This document shows positions 1-6,300 of a stretch of 6,721 bases of DNA, one piece after another. A program made the translations under genes and the position numbers. The notes beneath the pieces are model-generated. The model was not told the origin of the DNA and searched no databases. It worked only from the letters and a program-made list of their open reading frames with translations. Origin of the DNA: SAR116 cluster bacterium (GTDB taxonomy: Bacteria; Pseudomonadota; Alphaproteobacteria; Puniceispirillales; Puniceispirillaceae). The DNA lies in assembly GCA_004213025.1 (NCBI GenBank), contig SHBC01000059.1, positions 1 through 6,721 on the forward strand. The letters are read 5' to 3'. Position 1 is the stretch's first letter. Each line of letters starts with the position of its first letter.

Positions 1-707
1 GTCTCCACCGTGAAACCGGTTTCATCCAGCGTCGCGAACATGCAGTCGGACCCGCTTCCCGGCACCGCGGCGATGGCTGCGCATTCAAGGATCTTGCCCA
101 TATGGAGGCTGAGTCCGACAGGATAGCCGCGCATGATCGGCAGGGCCGCGAACACAGCCGGGTCATAGCATCGGCCAGCGACCACCACATCGGCCCCGTC
201 GGCAAGCGCGCGGATCAACGGCGCCTCGCCAATCTGCGCCACGATGTTGGTCGAGGCGGTGACCGCCTCCGCAGCCAGAGAGGGGCCCGCCGGCATTGGC
301 TGGATCGCGCCGTTGGCAAGCGCCGTTGCAACGCCGTCCTTGCCCATGTCGGTGGGGATCACCGCCAATCTGCCGACCAGCCCGTCTTCGGCGGCGATCT
401 CGTGGATGATATCAACACACCAGTCCAGATGCGGGCGCGCCCCGGCGCCGCCGGCACTGCCGATCAGGACGGGGATGCCGCGCTCACGCCCGGCGGCAAG
501 CATCAGTTTCAGGTCACGTTTGACAGCTGGCCGCGTGGTGAAGGATATGCCGGCCCCCAGATAATAGGGTCCCGGGTCGGTCGATCCGGCATCAACGGCG
601 ATCACATCCGGGCTCTTCGCCAGTCCGGCCGCGAACGAGGATTCGGGAAACCCGTACCCAAGAATGGCGGTCGGCGACAGAATTCGTATCGGTGGCAGCG
701 GGGTCAT
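1..707 (-). CDS. AtuA-family (DUF1446-type) protein, N-terminal part, runs off the left edge
   Basis: Reading the minus strand from the ATG at 707-705 gives 235 open codons to the window edge, so the gene continues leftward; family members are about 450 residues. Recognisable motifs are DAGSTDPGPYYLG (residues 39-51), LIGSAGGAGA (81-90), AGRCYDPAVFAA (177-188) and HMGKILECAAIAA (202-214). Together they are typical of the acyclic terpene utilisation AtuA / DUF1446 family. Pseudomonas AtuA belongs to the citronellol/geraniol catabolic cluster, but its chemistry is not established, and most relatives lie outside terpene clusters, so only the family is assigned. The start is well fixed: an in-frame TGA lies two codons upstream of the ATG. 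The Shine-Dalgarno sequence is weak. The gene is divergent from the pirin gene across a 256-bp spacer. No function related to the dehalogenase can be inferred. Confidence 0.88.
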   Translation of the reverse strand, partial: MTPLPPIRILSPTAILGYGFPESSFAAGLAKSPDVIAVDAGSTDPGPYYLGAGISFTTRPAVKRDLKLMLAAGRERGIPVLIGSAGGAGARPHLDWCVDIIHEIAAEDGLVGRLAVIPTDMGKDGVATALANGAIQPMPAGPSLAAEAVTASTNIVAQIGEAPLIRALADGADVVVAGRCYDPAVFAALPIMRGYPVGLSLHMGKILECAAIAAVPGSGSDCMFATLDETGFTVE

Positions 708-824
708 GGCGGCTCACTCATCGCGTTGTCTGGTCCAACTCTCGCAAGCCTAGCGCCCGGACGGCAACACCGCCAGATGCCAGTTTGCCGGGACCATTCG
801 CTTTGACCATTGGCGGGGGCCTGG

Positions 825-852
825 TTGATTTGCCGTGAAACAGTCTTACATG
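825..852 (+). promoter_or_regulatory. weak candidate promoter for the pirin-DUF1989 unit
   Basis: TTGATT (825-830) could serve as a -35 box, with TACATG (847-852) as a poor -10 at 16-bp spacing. A promoter should lie in this divergent spacer. If it is here, the transcript would begin just before the 13-bp tandem array and carry all of it in its leader. The match to consensus is poor and no alternative stands out. The rest of 708-824 shows no gene or strong motif. Confidence 0.2.
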
Positions 853-966
853 CTCAAACATACCGAAATAGCAGGCCCAAATAGCAGGCCCAAACAGTAG
901 GCCCAAACAGTAGGCCCAAACAGTAGGCCCAAACAGTAGGCCCAAACAGTAGGAAAGTGTTTCATG
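834..966 (+). promoter_or_regulatory. inverted repeat bracketing the tandem array and covering the pirin start codon
   Basis: TGAAACA (836-842) and TGTTTCA (958-964) are a perfect 7-bp inverted repeat. Pairing extends through a G-U (835/965) and a C-G (834/966), so the right arm contains the whole ATG of the pirin gene. If the transcript includes both arms, the pairing would loop out the tandem array and occlude the start codon. The interval is long (115 nt), so this could be coincidence. No folding energy was computed. Confidence 0.25.
863..953 (+). repeat. tandem array of seven 13-bp units in the pirin gene leader
   Basis: Seven head-to-tail units of 13 bp run without interruption. The last five, starting at 889, 902, 915, 928 and 941, are identical (CCCAAACAGTAGG). 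The unit at 876 has two changes (CCCAAATAGCAGG), and the one at 863 has a further C to G change. Divergence is thus confined to the distal edge. Each full unit ends in AGTAGG, close to the Shine-Dalgarno consensus. The final unit with the following A gives AGTAGGA (948-954), placed 9 nt before the pirin ATG, so it serves as that gene's ribosome binding site. The array is noncoding on the plus strand: there is a TAG in the pirin frame at 937-939. Copy number is likely to vary between strains. Confidence 0.95.
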
Positions 967-1902
967 TCGATCCGCCCCATCAAGATGCAGAGCGAAGCCA
1001 GTCCGACGATGGAGGGGGCCGGCGTCCACCTGCACCGCGTTTTCGGCTTTGGTGACACCGATCCCTTTGATCCCTTTCTGATGATGGATGATTTCCGGAA
1101 TGACGACCCGGCGGAATATCTCAAGGGCTTCCCCTGGCATCCGCATCGCGGCATCGAGACCATCACCTATGTCCTGAAAGGCAATGTCGAGCATGGTGAC
1201 TCGCTTGGCAATCGCGGGGTGCTGAGTGATGGCGATGTGCAGTGGATGACCGCCGGCTCCGGTATCATCCATCAGGAAATGCCGACCGGCAACGCACAGG
1301 GCCAGATGCACGGGTTCCAGCTATGGGCCAACCTGCCGCGTGACCAGAAAATGTGCACGCCGCGCTATCAGGACATCAAATCGCCCGACATCAATTCACT
1401 GACCGATGATGACGGCACGCATATCCGCGTCATTGCTGGCGATTATCGCGGTTATCGTGGTCCTGTCGACGGCATCGATACCGACCCGTCCTATCTGGAC
1501 ATCGCCATGCCGGCAAACACGAAAAAGCGGTTTCCGTTCGATACACGCCGCCAGGGCTTTGCCTACATCTTTGAGGGCGATGCCAGTTTCGGCAATGCCT
1601 CGACGCCGTTCGGCGTCAATGTTGAAAAGGAATTTGCCGGCGAGGAAGTGAAGATCCGCGACCGGTCCGGCAACCGTACATTGGTGGTGTTCGGTGCCGG
1701 TGACGAGGTTGAGGTCACGGCCGGCGAGCATGGTGTAAGGTTTCTGTTGATTTCCGGCGCGCCGTTGCGGGAGCCGGTGGCCTGGCACGGGCCGATTGTG
1801 ATGAACAGCCGGGCCGAACTTCAGGAGGCCTTTCGCGAGTTGAACGCAGGCACCTTTGTGAAGACCGGCGCCGAAGGCTGGCTGAACTCGCGCGGGCGCT
1901 AG
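964..1902 (+). CDS. pirin family protein (bicupin)
   Basis: A 312-residue protein near the usual pirin length (about 290). The N-terminal cupin has the family signatures FPWHPHRGIETITYVLKG (56-73) and WMTAGSGIIHQEMP (94-107). By comparison with human pirin and E. coli YhhW, the metal ligands should be His59, His61, His103 and Glu105, all present, so an iron-binding non-haem site is expected. The C-terminal cupin ends in the characteristic GPIVMN...E...AF segment. Some bacterial pirins show quercetin 2,3-dioxygenase activity and others act by protein-protein contact; the sequence does not distinguish these. The protein should be cytosolic, as no signal peptide is seen. The ATG at 964 follows AGTAGGA from the last leader repeat, and an in-frame stop at 937-939 bars a longer start. 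The DUF1989 gene follows after 35 nt on the same strand and is probably cotranscribed. Confidence 0.95.
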   Translation: MSIRPIKMQSEASPTMEGAGVHLHRVFGFGDTDPFDPFLMMDDFRNDDPAEYLKGFPWHPHRGIETITYVLKGNVEHGDSLGNRGVLSDGDVQWMTAGSGIIHQEMPTGNAQGQMHGFQLWANLPRDQKMCTPRYQDIKSPDINSLTDDDGTHIRVIAGDYRGYRGPVDGIDTDPSYLDIAMPANTKKRFPFDTRRQGFAYIFEGDASFGNASTPFGVNVEKEFAGEEVKIRDRSGNRTLVVFGAGDEVEVTAGEHGVRFLLISGAPLREPVAWHGPIVMNSRAELQEAFRELNAGTFVKTGAEGWLNSRGR

Positions 1903-1937
1903 CGGCGGCCCTGAGGCTGGAAAGGCAGATATGGACC

Positions 1938-2615
1938 ATGACCTATACACCCGATCAGGCTGACGGACGGAACGCGACGCTGGACAGCGCGATATCGGCA
2001 GATGGTGATGCTGCCATTGGCACCATCTACCGTGTGCCACCACGCTGCGGGATGGCGGTGCGCGTTGCCGCCGGGCGGTCGCTTCGTGTTGTCAACACGC
2101 ATGGCACGCAGGTGTGTGATTTCTGGGCCTTCAGTGCCGAAAACCTCAATGAATTCCTGTCGATGGCGCATTGCCATACCGAACTTGAAAGCGTGATGCC
2201 GGCGGCCGGTGATACGCTTGTCAGCAACCGGCGGCGGCCCGTCGTCACCATCACAAATGATGATTCACCCGGCGTTCATGATACGGTGATCGCCTGCTGT
2301 GACTGGCCGCGCTACCAGCGCCTTGGCTGCGTCGAATATCATGACAATTGCGCCGACAATCTTCGCATGGCGCTGGCCGCGATCGGCCTCAAGGCACCGC
2401 ATGTTCCCGACCCGTTCAATCTGTGGATGAATATCCCGATTGCCGCCAGCGGCACGATTTCCTGGCTGCCGCCGCAGGCATCGGCCGGCAACAGCGTGGT
2501 GATGCGCGCCGAGATGGATCTGATCGCGGTGATGTCGGCCTGCCCGCAGGATGTGACCCCGGTGAATGGCCGCGACTGTATCCCGACCGAACTGCATTTC
2601 CGGGTTGAGGCCTGA
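1938..2615 (+). CDS. DUF1989 / urea carboxylase-associated family protein
   Basis: A 225-residue protein with the DUF1989 pattern: VNTHGTQVCDFW (52-63), a HDT..ACCDWPRY block (114-126), HDNCADNL (135-142), PDPFNLWMNIP (157-167) and RAEMDLIAVMSACPQD (190-205). Cys120 or Cys121, Cys138 and Cys202 sit in the conserved blocks and may be metal ligands (inference). Two paralogues of this family next to urea/guanidine carboxylase form carboxyguanidine deiminase. Here there is one copy and no carboxylase or allophanate hydrolase in view, so that role should not be transferred. The start at 1938 follows GGAAAGG (1919-1925) at a rather long 12-nt spacing. An ATG at 1931 is out of frame and stops quickly. 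The stop codon lies in the left arm of a hairpin shared with the convergent methyltransferase gene. Confidence 0.9.
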   Translation: MTYTPDQADGRNATLDSAISADGDAAIGTIYRVPPRCGMAVRVAAGRSLRVVNTHGTQVCDFWAFSAENLNEFLSMAHCHTELESVMPAAGDTLVSNRRRPVVTITNDDSPGVHDTVIACCDWPRYQRLGCVEYHDNCADNLRMALAAIGLKAPHVPDPFNLWMNIPIAASGTISWLPPQASAGNSVVMRAEMDLIAVMSACPQDVTPVNGRDCIPTELHFRVEA

Positions 2616-2635
2616 CCTTCAGACCTCTTCCTTTC
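2607..2635 (+). terminator. hairpin over both convergent stop codons, likely terminator
   Basis: GAGGCCTGA (2607-2615) pairs with TCAGACCTC (2619-2627) around a 3-nt loop: eight Watson-Crick pairs and one C-A mismatch in the plus-strand RNA. In the minus-strand RNA the mismatch becomes a G-U pair, giving a continuous 9-bp stem. The plus-strand stem is followed by the T-rich run TTCCTTTC (2628-2635), which supports intrinsic termination of the pirin-DUF1989 transcript. The minus side lacks a U tract. The TGA of the DUF1989 gene is in the left arm and that of the methyltransferase gene in the right arm. Confidence 0.5.
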
Positions 2636-3218
2636 GCGAAGTGATGTGAAGGCACGGTTCGATCTTGCCCGACATGCCCGCCGTCTCATCATGATCAATG
2701 GCGATTGGTGACAGACCCGCCGTGCGGACCAGACCCGTCAATTCGGCCTCCTCGTAATAGGCATAGAACCGTCCGAAATCGTCACGATACTCGCCGACAC
2801 CCTGTTTCAGTCCGATATAGACAAGGCCGCCCGGCCTGAGGGCGCGGTGGATTCGCGCCAGAATACCGGGCATGGCTGACTTTGGGGCATGCAGCAGGCT
2901 GAAGCTGGCCCAGATGGCATCGAAACCCGCGACATCGTCAAGCTCGTCAAAGCTCTGTTGCCGGACATCAAGCCCGAAAAATTCCTTTGCCGTTGCTGCC
3001 ATTTCGGGCGAGGCGTCGATACAGGTAACATCATGTCCCGCTGCCTCGATGCGGGCGGCGCTGTCACCGACGCCGCATCCGAAATCAAGCACGGATGACT
3101 TGTCCGGCAGCCGCTTAAGAAACCGCGGCAGCATGGCGTTGCCACCCATCTCGCCGACCAAACGCCTGTATCTCTCGATATTGGCGGCATATGCCGCCAT
3201 CGTGCCATCATCTGCCAT
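2619..3218 (-). CDS. class I SAM-dependent methyltransferase
   Basis: A 199-residue protein with a Rossmann-type methyltransferase fold. Motif I is VLDFGCGVGD (43-52), which binds S-adenosylmethionine. Motif II is CIDASPEM (66-73), with Asp68 placed to contact the ribose. Motif IV is FDAIWASFSLLHAP (99-112), followed by LRPGGLVYIGLK. This is the Methyltransf_11/25 type, and the short C-terminal part gives no clue to the acceptor. The ATG at 3218 is preceded by a strong AGGAGG at 6-nt spacing, which fixes the start. The gene is convergent with the DUF1989 gene (3-bp gap) and divergent from the dehalogenase gene across 133 bp. A role in dehalogenation, for example O-methylating halophenols, is conceivable but nothing in the sequence shows it. 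Confidence 0.92.
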   Translation of the reverse strand: MADDGTMAAYAANIERYRRLVGEMGGNAMLPRFLKRLPDKSSVLDFGCGVGDSAARIEAAGHDVTCIDASPEMAATAKEFFGLDVRQQSFDELDDVAGFDAIWASFSLLHAPKSAMPGILARIHRALRPGGLVYIGLKQGVGEYRDDFGRFYAYYEEAELTGLVRTAGLSPIAIDHDETAGMSGKIEPCLHITSRKEEV

Positions 3219-3224
3219 GCCGCG

Positions 3225-3230
3225 CCTCCT
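3225..3230 (-). promoter_or_regulatory. ribosome binding site of the methyltransferase gene
   Basis: On the minus strand this reads AGGAGG, a perfect Shine-Dalgarno consensus, 6 nt before the ATG at 3218. It is the strongest ribosome binding site in the window and settles the start of that gene. Confidence 0.85.
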
Positions 3231-3281
3231 GCGGCGAAAGCCTAGCAGACAGGCGGCACCGTAGCCATCAGGGCTTTGTGG

Positions 3282-3310
3282 TTGTCATCGGGTGGGGAAA
3301 TTTGCACCAT
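3282..3310 (+). promoter_or_regulatory. candidate promoter of the reductive dehalogenase gene
   Basis: TTGTCA (3282-3287) matches five of six -35 consensus bases. At 17-bp spacing lies CACCAT (3305-3310), a weak -10 with three of six matches. If used, transcription would begin near 3317, about 20 nt before the palindrome at 3337-3348, giving a leader of about 35 nt. The -35 is convincing and the -10 is not, so the promoter may depend on an activator. No clear promoter was found in the opposite direction for the methyltransferase gene. Confidence 0.3.
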
Positions 3311-3336
3311 AGGCAGAAGGCGGTTTCAGTCTTTTG

Positions 3337-3348
3337 TCAGGGCCCTGA
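3337..3348. promoter_or_regulatory. 12-bp perfect palindrome just before the dehalogenase start codon, possible operator
   Basis: TCAGGGCCCTGA is a perfect palindrome. Two more matched positions lie outside it (TT at 3333-3334 against AA at 3351-3352) after a 2-bp mismatch, giving TTtgTCAGGGCCCTGAtcAA. It ends 3 bp before the ATG at 3352 and contains the only Shine-Dalgarno-like bases (CAGGG, 3338-3342) of that gene. It could be a dimeric repressor site in the leader or could hinder ribosome access in RNA. Neither is shown, and no regulator gene is in the window. Confidence 0.4.
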
Positions 3349-3351
3349 TCA

Positions 3352-6300
3352 ATGCGTGCACACAGGCTGTTCTCCAGCAAAAACAGACCCATTCACCTGG
3401 GTGAATATCCATTGCATCGGCTTCGCCGTCAGGATGGGCCGGCCGATTTTGCGGGGTGCCGCACGGACTTCCTGTCATTCAGCCGTCCCGAGGACCCGGA
3501 AAGCATTGTCAACGCCATGGCAGAGCATCAGGCGATGCTCGACACGATCCGGGATGGTCTTGTCAATGGCGCGGTATCAGACATTCCCGATGATCCTGTG
3601 GAGCGAAGCAATCATCTGAAATCATTTGGCTATTTCAATGATGCATCGATGGTGGGAATTGGCCCTGTCACCGACGCCATGTGGCTTGACGCGCCGGTGC
3701 GCAATCCGGCGATTGATGATCTGGCCGAGATGGTCCGGACCCGCCAGACAAAGACGCTTGCCGCCGGCATTGACCAGATCATGGCCGACCTCAGGGATGC
3801 TGTCAGCGCCCCACCACGCCAGATCGGTCACCATCATTCGGCCATCGTGTTTCTGTGTGAATATCGACGCGACCCGCGCCCCGATGAGGCTGGTGGTGCG
3901 TGGATTCAGGATGCGCAGGCGCATCGCGGCTGCCTGCTGTCATCCGAGACGGCGGTGGTCATCGCCAATTATATGCGCCTGCTGGGGTTTGATGCGAAGG
4001 CGCATACGTTGACCTCGTCCGACATCTGTCTGCAATCGGCTGTCCTCGCCGCCGGACTTGGCTGGCATGAAGAGGGGCAGGTAGTCGTTCCCTATCTTGG
4101 CACCCGCTATGGTGTGGCGGTGGTGACAACCGACATGGACCTTCTGCATGACCTGCCGTTGGCGCCGCGCCGCGCACAGCCGCGACGGGATCTGACTGGT
4201 CTGAACTGGCAGCTTGGCCGGCACAGCAACAAATCAGCCTTCAACCGCGACCCGTTCGCCGGTCGCGACTATCGTGCCAGCGCGATGAAGCTGGAACGGC
4301 TGAAACGCGTTGACCGCCCGACAACCTATATGGATGAGGCCAATATCCCGCGCGTTCCGAAACGTACCGACATGTTCGCGCGGGCGCAGTTCGGCGATAT
4401 GGGAAAGGCAAATCAGGAGGCGGCCACAGGCGGCTATTACGCCCGCAAGGCAGCGCCTTCCTATGCGCAGCGCCGCGCGCTTGGTGCCTTTGTGCTGTTG
4501 CAGGACGGGCCGGAGGAGGTGGCTTCGCCGCCGCGCCGGGACGCTGGCTGGTACAGTGACCAGATCAAGGCGACCAGCTATTTCCTGGGGGTCGATGCTG
4601 TCGGCCTGTCACGATGCCCTGACTGGAGCTGGTATTCGCATGATGCGCGCGGCGATGCCGTGACGCCGCCGCATGATCAGGCCATCAGCATGGTCATCGA
4701 TCAGGGCTTTGAGACCATGGAGGGGGCTTCCGGCGATGACTGGATTTCGGTGGCCCAGTCGATGCGTGCCTATCTTCGCTTCTCGATGCTTGGCGGCGTG
4801 ATCGCCAGACAGATCCGCAATCTTGGCTTTGCCGCGAAGGCGCATACCGTTCTTGATGGTGATGTGCTGCAACCACCCTTGCTGCTTCTTGGCGGGCTTG
4901 GCGAGGTCAGCCGCATTGGCGAGGTGATCCTGCATCCCTTTCTGGGGCCACGCCTGAAATCGGGCGTGGTGACAACGACATTGCCACTGGACCATGACCG
5001 GCCGATTGATTTCGGCCTGCAGAATTTCTGCAACTCCTGCCAGAAATGCGCCCGCGAATGCCCGTCAGGCGCGATTACCGCCGGCCCGAAGGTGATGTTC
5101 AACGGCTATGAGACCTGGAAATCCGACAGCCAGAAATGCACCACCTACCGGATCACCACCAAGGGTGGGGCGATGTGTGGGCGCTGCATGAAAACATGCC
5201 CGTGGAACCTTGAGGGTCTGTTTGCCGAGGCGCCGTTCCGGTGGGCCGCCTCAAACCTGCCGATGGCGGCAAGGGCGCTGGCCGGACTTGATGACATGGC
5301 GGGGCGGGGCGGGTTGAATGACGCCAAGAAATGGTGGTGGGATCTCGAACTTGCCGAGGATGGCGCCTATCGCCCGGCAAGCCACCCGGTCAACCGGCGG
5401 GGCCTCAGCCACGATTTGAAATTGCGGGCCGAGGACCAGACCATGGCCGTCTATCCGGCCCCATTGGCGCCGCACCCCTATCCCTATCCCTTTCCGATGG
5501 ATCGCGAAGCCGGGATCAAGGCCTTTGAGGCGTTGGTCAGTGCTGGTGAATATCGCCGGCGGATTGCGGCTGGCGATACCGGCCACATCCATCGATATGT
5601 GAATGGTGAAGGTCAGGGTGATGCCTCACCGGTGATTCAGGCGGTGGTCAGCACGGTTGAAACCCTGTCGAACGGCATCTCAAAATTTGCCTTTGCCGCG
5701 CTGGATGGCTCGCCCCTGCCAGAATCGCGCGCCGGGGCGCATATCGATGTTCTGGTCGCGCCTGGCATGATGCGGCAATATTCGATGTCCGGCGATCCGG
5801 CGAACCGCGATGTCTATGAGGTGGCGGTTCTTCGGGAGGATGAGGGGCGCGGCGGCTCGCTGCTGATGCACCGAATTTTCACCGAAGGACGACGCGTCTT
5901 CATCTCGCGTCCGATCAGTCATTTCGAACTTCAGGACAATGCAGGGCGCAGTGTCCTCATGGGTGGCGGCATCGGCGTGACACCGATGGTGGCCTTCGGT
6001 CATACCCTGCATGCAGAAGGGCGCGATTTCGCCCTTCATTATTCGGTCTCGAAGCCTGACGATCTTGCCTTTGCGCGCGACCTGCGATCCTTTGCCTGGG
6101 CTGGCAAGGTGGCCGAGCATGTCTCCTCACAGGGCGGGCGGGCCGATTTTGCCACTATTTTTGCCGACCTGACGGTGGATGACCATGTCTATGTCTGCGG
6201 TCCGGAAGGCTATATGGACGCTGTCATGGCGGCGGCGGCGGCGGCCGGACTTCCCGATGAAAACCTGCATCGCGAGTATTTTTCGGTACCCGAGCAGCCG

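Noticed and set aside
102..806. Open plus-strand frames of 234 and 106 codons over the AtuA-like gene
   Set aside because: They are antisense to a gene with clear family motifs and show an Arg/Gly/His-rich shadow composition.
863..953. CRISPR array
   Set aside because: The units abut with no spacers and are only 13 bp long; this is a simple tandem repeat.
718..1311. Minus-strand frame of 197 codons with a repetitive VWAYCLGLLFGP segment
   Set aside because: The repetitive peptide is only the 13-bp array read backwards through three frames (13 codons per 39 bp), and the rest is antisense to the pirin gene.
1396..2043. Minus-strand frame of 215 codons
   Set aside because: Antisense to the pirin and DUF1989 genes, with no recognisable motif or good ribosome binding site.
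3352..3450. Twin-arginine signal peptide, suggested by an RR pair near residue 29
   Set aside because: No hydrophobic segment follows the arginine pair and the surrounding motif is wrong, so export is not supported.
3517..3519. Later start (Met56) for the dehalogenase
   Set aside because: It would remove the N-terminal HLGEYPLHRL segment, which I believe is conserved in this family, and it has no well-placed ribosome binding site.
3191..3619. Plus-strand frame of 142 codons across the divergent spacer
   Set aside because: It overlaps the start of both the methyltransferase and dehalogenase genes in other frames and has no coherent domain.
3352..5230. Epoxyqueuosine reductase (QueG), which also has cobalamin and two [4Fe-4S] clusters
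   Set aside because: The protein is far longer, has a duplicated fold, the CX12CX2CX3CP second motif of reductive dehalogenases, the Tyr/Lys/Arg set and a fused reductase.
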